A stretch of 64,000 nt of DNA from NCBI GenBank assembly GCA_016219425.1, contig JACRNB010000008.1:227248-291247 (forward strand), given 5' to 3'. The notes beneath the pieces were generated by a model. The model ran no database searches. It had not been told where the DNA came from and was given only the letters and a program-made list of their open reading frames with translations. Source of the stretch: Betaproteobacteria bacterium (GTDB lineage: Bacteria; Pseudomonadota; Gammaproteobacteria; Burkholderiales; Thiobacillaceae). This document shows, in pieces, positions 7,499-20,209 of this stretch (positions are counted from its first letter, which is position 1; each line of letters begins with the position of its first letter). Made by a program: the position numbers and the translations under genes.

Positions 7499-8433
7499 GC
7501 GGTTTCTCCTTGTTGCAGTGCGATATAGAGGTCATCCAACAGCCGTCCGCCTTCGGCCAGCAGTGTGTGGTCATCGTCGATGCGCGCCTTGAGGCCGCGC
7601 AGCAGCAGGCTGAATCCCGCCGCTTCGGGGGATGCGCCGCCACCCACGTCGAGGGTGTGGACCATGCGTCCCAGGTGCATCAGGGCGGGGTCCGGCTCCA
7701 GGCCGAAGGCGGCGAGCAGGGTCTCGAAGGTGACGCGCGCGCCGACATGGGTGAAGACCGCGCCGTCGAAGTCGAAGCCCAGGGCGTCCGCCGGGCAGTC
7801 GGCGGGCTGCGCCAACCAGAGGAAGCGTGCGGCAGGGTCGATGTGGCGGCGGATCAGCCAGGCGCTGGCAAGGCGGTCCACCCACAGGCCGCAGCGCGTG
7901 GCCCAGAGGCGGCCCTGGTAGGCGGCAGGGTCCAGGCGCGGGATGGAGGCTTCGACAAAACCCGGTTCGTCCGGCGATTTGCGCCGCCGGGCCTCGGCCA
8001 TCAAGGCCTCCACCGCCGCGCCCGCCGCCGGCTGGGCGTCGCCGGGAAAGTAGTCGATGGCGGCGAGCGCCTCGAAGCGGCGGCGCAACTGGCGCGCGCG
8101 GCGCAGCAAGGCATCGGCCTCCAGTCCCTCGTGGCGCGCGGCCTCGGCCTCCTGCGCCAGCTCGGCAAACTCGGCGGCGCGGTCGAACAGGCCGTGGAAG
8201 GCGTCCTCGTCTTCGGCCACCGTGAGCAGCCAGGCGGTGCCGCCGCTGGCGCGCACCGCCTCGGCCTGGGCCGCAAGCGCCGCACGGACGTCGTCCCGAT
8301 CCGGCAGCAGGTAGGCCCCGTCACGCAACGCCGCCGCCCCCAGCGCCTTGATCGCGCGCCAGACGCGGATGCGCTCAGTGGCCTTGTCGCTGGGTTGGGA
8401 AAGGATGAGTAGGGAAAAATTCATTATGATCAT
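7495..8433 (-). CDS. chrB: Chromate-sensing regulator ChrB
   Basis: The 312-residue protein opens with the ChrB N-terminal signature 'SLLILSQPSDKATERIRVWR' and 'ALGAAALRDGAYLLP', a winged-helix part related to PaaX-like regulators. An alpha-helical stretch follows, and the C-terminal domain ('RCGLWVDRLASAWLIRRHID') is shared with the small protein at 4610-5065. In Cupriavidus and Ochrobactrum, ChrB senses chromate and controls the chr operon. It is first in the operon, directly after candidate operator repeats. An ATG three codons inside (8424) is an equally good start; neither has a clear ribosome site, so a very short or absent leader is possible. Confidence 0.88.
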   Translation of the reverse strand: MIIMNFSLLILSQPSDKATERIRVWRAIKALGAAALRDGAYLLPDRDDVRAALAAQAEAVRASGGTAWLLTVAEDEDAFHGLFDRAAEFAELAQEAEAARHEGLEADALLRRARQLRRRFEALAAIDYFPGDAQPAAGAAVEALMAEARRRKSPDEPGFVEASIPRLDPAAYQGRLWATRCGLWVDRLASAWLIRRHIDPAARFLWLAQPADCPADALGFDFDGAVFTHVGARVTFETLLAAFGLEPDPALMHLGRMVHTLDVGGGASPEAAGFSLLLRGLKARIDDDHTLLAEGGRLLDDLYIALQQGETA

Positions 8434-8446
8434 TACGAATATGTAA
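8433..8446. promoter_or_regulatory. Candidate operator of the chr operon
   Basis: An inverted repeat TTAC-N6-GTAA abuts the first possible chrB start codon. A further GTAAC half-site lies at 8452-8456, giving direct GTAAC spacing of eight bases. A site here would let ChrB control its own operon. No strong -10/-35 pair was recognised. Confidence 0.4.
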
Positions 8447-8469
8447 CGACCGTAACCATATCATGGCCC

Positions 8470-8849
8470 GTGGGTGCCCGGCTATGCCGGGCGATGCGAC
8501 GGTGGCCTGGGCGGAGCGGGGATCGCCCGGCACAGCCGGGCTCCTACAGGGGTTGGGGGACGGGGCTGGCGGTGACGCGAAATGTCGGCCACCTTGTAGG
8601 AGCCCGGCTATGCCGGGCGATGCGACGGCGGCTTGGGCGGAGCGGGGATCGCCCGGCGCAGCCGGGCTCCTACGGGGGTTGGGGGGCGGGGCTGGCGGTG
8701 ACGCGAAATGTTGGCCCCTTGTAGGAGCCCGGCTATGCCGGGCGATGCGACGGTGGCCTGGGCGGAGCGGGGATCGCCCGGCGCAGCCGGGCTCCTACGG
8801 GGGTTGGGGGACGGGGCTGGCGGTGACGTGAAATGTTGGCCCCGTGTAG
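8470..8849. repeat. Three tandem ~125-bp repeats with internal inverted arms
   Basis: Three nearly identical units start near 8470, 8596 and 8721 (spacing 126 and 125 bases). Each begins with GTAGGAGCCCGGCTATGCC (the first is degenerate at its 5' end), passes a ~30-base middle, returns through AGCCGGGCTCCTAC, and ends with a ~45-base tail ('GGTTGGGGGACGGGGCTGG'). Units two and three are almost base-identical, so the array expanded recently. The last unit covers the 3' end of the thioredoxin gene on the minus strand. It fills the gap between chrB and that gene; no other gene is seen here. Confidence 0.85.
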
Positions 8850-9865
8850 TCCACGTCCCGGCCTGCTTCGCGCAGGTGGTCGCCGCGGGCGGAGAGGTAG
8901 CGCTGGAAGTTGGGCTCGGTGCGGTGTGCGCCGGAAATCACGTAGTCCAGCATGCCGGCGGTGTGGAACACGCGAAAGCCGGACTCCCAGCGGATCACCT
9001 CGCGTCCTGTGGCGTCGAACAGGATGATGCCGGGGGCGTATTTCACGTCCAGTGCGCGGGCCAGTTCGCGCGGGGCGATGGGGTGGCCGTCGAGGCCGGG
9101 CGCGGGGTCGCGCGCCCACATGTCCAGCTGCACGGCGTCGAAGCGCCCGAGCAGGGCGCGTATCTCCGGGTCCGCCAGCACGCGACGGTGCAGGGTGGCG
9201 CAATCGGGGCAGTCCCGCTGCTCGAAGAACAGGGCGAGGGGACGCTGGCCAGGGCGTTTGAGGGCGTCGGGCCGGGCGAACCAGGGTTCGGCGATCAACT
9301 CTCCCTTCGTCGCGCCCGACTCGCGCGCGGCGACGAAGTCGCGGAAGGCGATGCGCCCTTCCTCGCGCCCGGCCACCCAGTCCAGCGCGGCCTTGAAGCG
9401 CGTCGGCGGGACGTAGCCGTTGAGTCGCAGCAGGGTCTTGCCGGTCTCGTCGAAGAACATCAGGGTGGGGGTGAATTGCACCTTGTGGGCCGCGCCGAAG
9501 GTCTTTTCCGTGTAGGTCTGGCCGTCCAGGCCCTTGACCTCGCGGTCGCCCCAGAGGTTGAGGGCGATGACGTCGAAGCGCGCCTTGAGCGTGGCTTCGA
9601 TGTCGCGCTGGGCCAGGTTGCGCTCTACCAGCAGGTTGCAATAGGGGCAGTTGTCCTGGGTGAACAGGAGCATGACGCGCTTGCCGTCCTTGCGCGCTTC
9701 GGCGAGGTCTTCGCGCAGATCGAGAAAGCTTTCCTTGAACCAGGCGGGGTAGACGGTGTCCTTCGCGCCCAGGTAGGCGCCCTTGCGCGCGGCGGGTTTG
9801 CCTACCTCGGCCTGGGCGGCGAGGGCCAGGGCGATCAGGGTGATGGTCAGGATCAGGCGTTTCAT
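8795..9865 (-). CDS. Periplasmic double-thioredoxin protein, SoxW-like
   Basis: From the ATG at 9865 (GAGGAGA ribosome site) the 356-residue protein has a signal peptide (about 1-19) and two tandem thioredoxin-like domains. The first has CPYC at 73-76 followed by 'VIALNLWGDREV'; the second has CPDC at 219-222 followed by 'AVQLDMWARDP'. The '.NLWGDREV' phrase is typical of SoxW/thioredoxin-fold proteins linked to sulfur oxidation. It probably keeps periplasmic thiols or protein-bound sulfur intermediates reduced. The last ~17 residues ('TGPTFHVTASPVPQPP') and the stop codon are encoded by the third tandem repeat unit, so the original C-terminus has been replaced or extended. Confidence 0.8.
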   Translation of the reverse strand: MKRLILTITLIALALAAQAEVGKPAARKGAYLGAKDTVYPAWFKESFLDLREDLAEARKDGKRVMLLFTQDNCPYCNLLVERNLAQRDIEATLKARFDVIALNLWGDREVKGLDGQTYTEKTFGAAHKVQFTPTLMFFDETGKTLLRLNGYVPPTRFKAALDWVAGREEGRIAFRDFVAARESGATKGELIAEPWFARPDALKRPGQRPLALFFEQRDCPDCATLHRRVLADPEIRALLGRFDAVQLDMWARDPAPGLDGHPIAPRELARALDVKYAPGIILFDATGREVIRWESGFRVFHTAGMLDYVISGAHRTEPNFQRYLSARGDHLREAGRDVDYTGPTFHVTASPVPQPP

Positions 9866-9911
9866 GGGTTTCTCCTCGTGACGGGGTTTCCCTCGTGCGC
9901 GCCAAGCATAG

Positions 9912-11286
<1,375 letters not shown>

Positions 11287-11290
<4 letters not shown>

Positions 11291-11634
11291 ACCCGCGCGC
11301 GCTCCAGGCGCTGGCCTCCGCCACGCTGATTGGCCTGATCCTGCTGGGCGTGGCGTGGGAACTGTGGCTGGCGCCCTTGCGTCCCGGCGGTTCCTGGTTG
11401 GTGCTCAAGGTGCTGCCCCTGCTGCTGCCGCTGTTCGGCATCCTGCATGGTCGGCTCTACACCTATCGCTGGTCCACCCTGTTGATCTGGCTGTATTTCA
11501 CCGAGGGTTCGGTGCGCGCCTGGAGCGATTCCGGGCTTTCCGCCCGGCTCGGCATGGTGGAAACGGCGCTGGCCGTGACGTTCTTCCTGGCCGCCGCGCT
11601 GTATGCGCGCGGCGCGGCGAAATCGCCTTCCTGA
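11287..11634 (+). CDS. DUF2069 small inner-membrane protein
   Basis: The 115-residue protein begins at a GTG whose GTGA overlaps the preceding stop. It has four predicted membrane helices (about 8-28, 37-55, 60-78, 88-108) with a central 'FGILHGRLYTYRWSTLLIWLYF' style core typical of DUF2069. The family often sits beside wrbA in beta- and gammaproteobacteria, but its function is unknown. Confidence 0.75.
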
Positions 11635-11734
11635 GGACGTTGATGCCGGTCAATGCCGGACAAACAACTCTTATTAGTATGCGCAACGGTAGAATTCCGG
11701 CCCATTGATCCCACTTCCAGCCTCAGGAGTCGAC

Positions 11735-12511
11735 ATGTCCAACATCAATTCCATCCACTTCAAGTTCCTGCCCATGTCCATGCGGGTGCTGTTCACCATG
11801 GTTCTGCTGGTGTTCGGCGTCGGCTACCTCATGGCCATGATCCAGGTCTGGGAGTCCCACGCCGGGCGTGACGGCGACCCCATGATCTCGGGCAAGGATC
11901 TGATGATCGCCTACAGCGGCAACCCCAGCGGCACCAAGCTGGAATCCGCTCTGCGCGGCCCCATGCAGGCCATGCTGCCGGACGACAAGCGCGAGGCCAT
12001 CTTCACCTGGTTGCATGACGGCGCGAAGCAGGATCAGTTCGACGCCAAGGTCAATCCCATCATTCAGGAGCACTGCATCGCCTGCCACAACCCGGACGCC
12101 AACCCCCATCTGCCGGATCTGCGCGCCTATGAGGGCGTGGCCAAGGTGGCCGCCAAGGATGAGGGCATGACCATCCCCACCCTGGTGCGCGTATCCCACA
12201 TCCACTTGTTCTCCATCACCTTCATCTTCTTCATCGTCGGTTTCATCTTCTCCCACGCTTATGTGCGTCCGACCTGGCTCAAGTGCTTGCTGATTGCCGT
12301 CCCCTTCGTGGTGCTGATTACCGACGTGGCCTCCTGGTATCTGACCAAGGTCTGGGCCGGCTTCGCCTGGATGGTGATCATCAGCGGCGCCTTCATGGGC
12401 ATGGCCTTTGGCGCCATGTGGGTGATCTCCATGTGGCAGATGTGGTTCGGCAAGGTGCCGGACGCCATCTCTGACGAGGGCGAGATTCCCTGCATCCACG
12501 GCAAGGTCTGA
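11735..12511 (+). CDS. Membrane-anchored monoheme c-type cytochrome, function unknown
   Basis: From the ATG after CAGGAG the 258-residue protein has one N-terminal helix (about 17-37), then a periplasmic loop with a single heme motif CIACH at 114-118 ('CIACHNPDANPHLPDLRAYE'). Three more helices follow (about 158-176, 183-202, 208-232), including paired His at the start of helix two ('RVSHIHLFSITF') that could serve as membrane or distal ligands. It is transcribed alone and followed by a terminator. It may carry electrons between the quinone pool and periplasmic cytochromes, but no characterised homologue is recognised. Confidence 0.7.
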   Translation: MSNINSIHFKFLPMSMRVLFTMVLLVFGVGYLMAMIQVWESHAGRDGDPMISGKDLMIAYSGNPSGTKLESALRGPMQAMLPDDKREAIFTWLHDGAKQDQFDAKVNPIIQEHCIACHNPDANPHLPDLRAYEGVAKVAAKDEGMTIPTLVRVSHIHLFSITFIFFIVGFIFSHAYVRPTWLKCLLIAVPFVVLITDVASWYLTKVWAGFAWMVIISGAFMGMAFGAMWVISMWQMWFGKVPDAISDEGEIPCIHGKV

Positions 12512-12527
12512 TCTCCTTCCCGGCAAC

Positions 12528-12557
12528 AAAAAGGGCGGCCAGTTGGCCGCCCTTTTT
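12528..12557. terminator. Bidirectional Rho-independent terminator
   Basis: A perfect stem AAAAAGGGCGGCC/GGCCGCCCTTTTT with a four-base loop lies between the convergent monoheme cytochrome gene and leuA. It has A and T runs on both sides, so it can end transcripts from both directions. Confidence 0.9.
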
Positions 12558-12573
12558 GTTTGGAGAGCAGATC

Positions 12574-14109
<1,536 letters not shown>

Positions 14110-14215
14110 GGCGTACTCCATACGATCTTTGAGCCGGCTTCATGTAAACGGCTCGGTCGCCCATGTCCGGGGCGTTCGGAAAATCCGGGGGTAATGCAAA
14201 GGGGGAAGTAAGAGA

Positions 14216-14299
14216 TTAGCGCCCGCGCGGGGGCAGCAGCAGGGCCAGGGCGGCGGGCTGCGGAAAAGCGAAAGAGAGAGGGATGAAACGGGGTTGCAT
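14216..14299 (-). CDS. Candidate leucine-rich leader peptide of leuA
   Basis: A 27-codon reading frame lies between pssA and leuA. It encodes five leucines, four of them within five codons near the end (CTG GCC CTG CTG CTG), then two Pro and a basic tail. This is the layout expected of a leucine-starvation sensing leader. The ATG is only seven bases after a TATAGT hexamer, so the transcript would be nearly leaderless. A classical poly-U terminator hairpin between it and leuA was not seen, which weakens the attenuation reading. Confidence 0.35.
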   Translation of the reverse strand: MQPRFIPLSFAFPQPAALALLLPPRGR

Positions 14300-14306
14300 G
14301 GGCCGG

Positions 14307-14335
14307 ACTATAGGGACTCATTCCGCATCCGGCAA
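14307..14335 (-). promoter_or_regulatory. Sigma-70-like promoter of leuA, inside the pssA 3' end
   Basis: On the minus strand TTGCCG (14330-14335) and TATAGT (14307-14312) are separated by exactly 17 bases. The -35 element lies inside the pssA coding sequence. The predicted start of transcription falls on or next to the leader-peptide ATG at 14299. Confidence 0.5.
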
Positions 14336-15091
14336 CCTATCGCGGCGATAGGGGAAAAAGCGCCGCTTCAGGTACATGACATAGCCGGAGACGCCGTAGC
14401 CCAGGAACAGGACGAAAAGCACGATGGGCGGGTCGAGCGATACCAGGGAAAAGGCCAGGGCCACTCCCACGATCATCACGAACGGCACGCTCTTTTTCAG
14501 GTTGATGTCCTTGCCGCTGTAGTAGCGGAAGGTGGTGATCATGCTGAGGCCGGCGAACAGGGTGATGCCCCAGGCGCACCAGCGGCACACATCGCCGGCC
14601 AGCCGGTTGTCCACCGCCACCCAGATGTAACCCGCCAGCAGGGCCGCCGCCGCCGGGCTGGGCAGGCCCAGGAACCAGCGTTTGTCCTGTATCGCGAGCA
14701 TGGTGTTGAAGCGGGCCAGGCGCAGGGCGGCCCCGGCGCAGTAGACGAAGGCGGCGATCCAGCCCAGCTTGCCCATGTCCTTCAGTGCGTAGGCGTAGAC
14801 CACCAGGGCGGGGGCCGCGCCAAAGGAAACCATATCGGAGAGGGAGTCGTATTCCGCGCCGAACGCGCTCTGGGTGTTGGTCATGCGCGCCACGCGGCCA
14901 TCCAGGCCGTCCAGGATCATGGCGATGAAGATGGCCACGGCGGCCTGCTCGAAGCGCCCGTTCATGGCCTGGACGATGGCGAAGAAGCCACAGAACAGCG
15001 CACCGGTGGTGAACAGGTTGGGCAGGAGGTAGATGCCGCGCCGCCTGGGCCGGGCGGCCTGGACTTCTTCGTTGTCGAGGCTGTCCGGCAT
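14318..15091 (-). CDS. pssA: CDP-diacylglycerol-serine O-phosphatidyltransferase
   Basis: The 257-residue membrane enzyme makes phosphatidylserine from CDP-diacylglycerol and serine. It has the CDP-alcohol phosphatidyltransferase signature DG-x2-AR-x8-G-x3-D-x3-D, visible from 'DGLDGRVAR' to 'GAEYDSLSD' (about residues 61-84). Around it are several membrane helices ('LFCGFFAIVQ', 'WIAAFVYCAGAAL', 'VMIVGVALAFSLV'). It belongs to the PssA type II (membrane) form. It follows psd by six bases, so the two consecutive steps of phosphatidylethanolamine synthesis are cotranscribed. Confidence 0.94.
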   Translation of the reverse strand: MPDSLDNEEVQAARPRRRGIYLLPNLFTTGALFCGFFAIVQAMNGRFEQAAVAIFIAMILDGLDGRVARMTNTQSAFGAEYDSLSDMVSFGAAPALVVYAYALKDMGKLGWIAAFVYCAGAALRLARFNTMLAIQDKRWFLGLPSPAAAALLAGYIWVAVDNRLAGDVCRWCAWGITLFAGLSMITTFRYYSGKDINLKKSVPFVMIVGVALAFSLVSLDPPIVLFVLFLGYGVSGYVMYLKRRFFPYRRDRLPDAE

Positions 15092-15097
15092 GCCTGG

Positions 15098-15766
15098 CTA
15101 CAACTGCGCCAGGATGTCGGCGGAGGCCTTCACCTTGTCACCCAGGGTAACGCGGGGTTGGGCCGTGGTCGGGAGGTACACGTCCACGCGCGAGCCGAAG
15201 CGGATGAAGCCGTAACGCTGGCCGCGGTTGAACGGATCGCCGTCCTTGGCGTAACAGAGGATGCGGCGGGCGATCAGGCCGGCTACCTGTACGCTGGTGA
15301 CGTCCTGCCCCGCACGGGTGCGGAACCAGACCGCGTTGCGCTCGTTCTCGGTGGAGGCCTTGGCAAGATCGGCGTTGATGAACTTGCCGGGGTTGTACCA
15401 GCAGCCCTTGACCTCGCCATCGACCGGGGCGCGGTTGGAATGGACGTTGAACACGTTCATGAACACGCTGATCTTGAGCGCGCGGCGGTTGAGCCAGGGG
15501 TCGTCGGTCTCTTCCACGGCGACGATGCGGCCATCCGCCGGAGACAGCACCAAGCCTTCTCCCGCCGGGGCGGGTCGCGCCGGGTCGCGGAAGAACTGGA
15601 GCACGAAGAGGCAAACGATCCAGCCCAGGGCGGTCGTGACCGGGCCGGAGTACAGGGTGGCAAGCAACGCCAGTACGAAGGCTCCGGCCAGGAACGGCCA
15701 GCCTTCCCGCGCGATGAGGGGATGGGGCCAGGGGGCCTTGTTGGGGGGGGCGACGCCGATGCACAT
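15098..15766 (-). CDS. psd: Phosphatidylserine decarboxylase proenzyme
   Basis: The short-form 222-residue proenzyme converts phosphatidylserine to phosphatidylethanolamine. It carries '[12 protein letters not shown]', '[16 protein letters not shown]' and near the C-terminus '[16 protein letters not shown]', where the Gly-Ser bond is the self-cleavage site that yields the pyruvoyl group. Two N-terminal hydrophobic helices anchor it. The ATG at 15766 gives a slightly long N-terminus ('[10 protein letters not shown]'); a start a few codons downstream is possible. It lies between ilvC and pssA in the arrangement common in betaproteobacteria. Confidence 0.93.
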   Translation of the reverse strand: MCIGVAPPNKAPWPHPLIAREGWPFLAGAFVLALLATLYSGPVTTALGWIVCLFVLQFFRDPARPAPAGEGLVLSPADGRIVAVEETDDPWLNRRALKISVFMNVFNVHSNRAPVDGEVKGCWYNPGKFINADLAKASTENERNAVWFRTRAGQDVTSVQVAGLIARRILCYAKDGDPFNRGQRYGFIRFGSRVDVYLPTTAQPRVTLGDKVKASADILAQL

Positions 15767-15789
15767 GTTCAGCAGGTAGCGGGTAGTTG

Positions 15790-15848
15790 GTAGCCGGTAG
15801 CTGGAAGTCAGCGCGCCGCAGGCGCGAGGGCTACGAGCTACCGGCTAC
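15790..15848. repeat. Inverted repeat between psd and ilvC
   Basis: Thirteen-base arms GTAGCCGGTAGCT and AGCTACCGGCTAC flank a 33-base loop containing a small GCGCGCCGCAGGCGCG hairpin. Further GTAGC-type fragments flank it on both sides. It fills nearly the whole 95-base gap and resembles a dispersed intergenic palindrome rather than a terminator, as no T run follows. Confidence 0.65.
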
Positions 15849-15861
15849 GCGGCTACTGGCT

Positions 15862-19102
<3,241 letters not shown>

Positions 19103-19132
19103 GGCAGAGAAATGAATCCAGAAAGGTTGAGG

Positions 19133-19161
19133 ACACTATCGGCTGCATCCGCCACGGTCAA
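19133..19161 (-). promoter_or_regulatory. Possible promoter of the ilvI operon
   Basis: TTGACC (19156-19161) and TAGTGT (19133-19138) on the minus strand are 17 bases apart, 31 bases before the ilvI start. The -10 match is weak. A perfect 16-base palindrome (GGACAGCGCGCTGTCC, 19165-19180) lies just upstream of the -35 and could bind a regulator. Confidence 0.35.
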
Positions 19162-19194
19162 GCCGGACAGCGCGCTGTCCGCATTCCGCCGGGC

Positions 19195-19223
19195 GGAAAA
19201 AAAAGGCCAGGATCACCTGGCCT
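19195..19223 (-). terminator. Rho-independent terminator of the tRNA-Lys pair
   Basis: On the minus strand an AAGGCCAGG/CCTGGCCTT stem followed by eight T lies ten bases past the CCA end of tRNA-Lys(CTT). Confidence 0.85.
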
Positions 19224-19232
19224 TGGTACATC

Positions 19233-19308
19233 TGGTGGGCTGTGACAGATTCGAACTGTCGACCTACGGATTAAGAGTCCGCTGCTCTACCAACTGAGCT
19301 AACAACCC
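19233..19308 (-). tRNA. tRNA-Lys (anticodon CTT)
   Basis: The 76-base gene folds as a cloverleaf with acceptor GGGTTGT/acaGCCC, D-loop 'AGCTCAGTTGGTAGAGC', anticodon arm CGGA-CTCTTAA-TCCG reading CTT, T-arm GTTCGAA and encoded CCA. It is the downstream member of a two-tRNA lysine transcript and differs from its partner mainly in the acceptor and T stems. Confidence 0.95.
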
Positions 19309-19330
19309 GTCTGTTACTGCAAATTCAACC

Positions 19331-19406
19331 TGGTGGGTCGGGCGAGACTCGAACTCGCGACCAACGGATTAAAAGTCCGCTGCTCTACCGACTGAGCTAC
19401 CGACCC
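19331..19406 (-). tRNA. tRNA-Lys (anticodon TTT)
   Basis: The 76-base gene has acceptor GGGTCGG, D-loop 'AGCTCAGTCGGTAGAGC', anticodon arm CGGA-CTTTTAA-TCCG reading TTT, T-loop GTTCGAG and encoded CCA. It lies 22 bases upstream of tRNA-Lys(CTT), so the two lysine isoacceptors come from one transcript. Confidence 0.95.
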
Positions 19407-19420
19407 CCGAAAGGGGCGCG

Positions 19421-19450
19421 ATTATTTCAAACCGGAGGGATTCCGGTCAA
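19421..19450 (-). promoter_or_regulatory. Promoter of the tRNA-Lys pair
   Basis: On the minus strand TTGACC (19445-19450) is followed after 18 bases by AATAAT (19421-19426) and then a GC-rich discriminator, as is usual for stable-RNA promoters. Confidence 0.6.
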
Positions 19451-19460
19451 GCCGCAATCA

Positions 19461-20117
19461 TCAGTAGGTAACAGTCTTGCCTTTGCCGGATTTTCCCCTT
19501 GCGCGGGCGTCGGTAGACGTCTGCTCCACCGGCGCTGGTGCGGGTGCGGGCTTGGCATAGGTCACTTCGTTGATCGGGGAATGGGCCGGTTCCGCCGGCT
19601 TGCTCTCCGCCATCTGGGTATTCTTGGCCTTGTACTCTTCCATGAAGGCGAGCACCTTGTTCATCTTCACCTGGCCGGGAATGAACATCACGATCTCGCC
19701 ATTCGGGTCGTAGACATACGAGGTTGGGTAGAAATCCACCGGGCCCACCTGGCGGAACGGGCTGTCCGGGTTGCGACGCGCGCCGCCGGCGACGATGGCG
19801 TGGAATTCAAGGCTGTGGCTGGATGCGGACTCCTTCACCACTCCTTCATCCGGGCCGTAGTCCAGGCCAACGCCGATGACCACGAAGTCCTTGCGCTTGT
19901 TCAGGTCATTGAGGGCCGGGACTTCGACCCAGCAGAGCGGACACCAGGGCGCCCAGAAATTGACCAGAACCCATTTGCCTTTGAAGTCGGAGAGTCGGAC
20001 GGTCTTGCCGTGGATATCCGTGAACTGGAAATTGATGGCCTTGGCGGCATGGGCGGTGGCCGGGCCGGTCATTCCCAATACCAATCCAACAACCAGGGGC
20101 CTTATCCACTTGAGCAT
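19461..20117 (-). CDS. TlpA-family thioredoxin-like thiol-disulfide protein
   Basis: From the ATG at 20117 (AAGGAACG ribosome site) the 218-residue protein has a signal peptide (about 1-25) and a TlpA/ResA thioredoxin domain with 'VLVNFWAPWCPLCWVEVPAL' (active-site CPLC at 59-62). Its C-terminal tail (about 165-218) is Pro/Ala-rich, then Lys/Gly-rich, without a fold. It probably delivers reducing power in the periplasm, for example to apocytochromes or sulfur compounds. The sulfur transporter gene lies 92 bases upstream on the same strand. A cytochrome c maturation role is the main alternative. Confidence 0.8.
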   Translation of the reverse strand: MLKWIRPLVVGLVLGMTGPATAHAAKAINFQFTDIHGKTVRLSDFKGKWVLVNFWAPWCPLCWVEVPALNDLNKRKDFVVIGVGLDYGPDEGVVKESASSHSLEFHAIVAGGARRNPDSPFRQVGPVDFYPTSYVYDPNGEIVMFIPGQVKMNKVLAFMEEYKAKNTQMAESKPAEPAHSPINEVTYAKPAPAPAPVEQTSTDARARGKSGKGKTVTY

Positions 20118-20209
20118 TACGTTCCTTTCCATCTCGCCACACGGTTCCATTCAGGTGGCCCATCTACGGCACAGCACCCAGTAACTTTAGGTGTCTGCCG
20201 CAGTATTTA

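Noticed and set aside
8470-8849. The tandem repeats considered as a CRISPR array
   Set aside because: Units are ~125 bases with identical rather than variable spacers and long internal inverted arms, and no cas genes are present.
19103-19190. An attenuator leader peptide upstream of ilvI
   Set aside because: The only short frame there encodes eight residues without Ile, Val or Leu, and the 16-base palindrome has no following T run.
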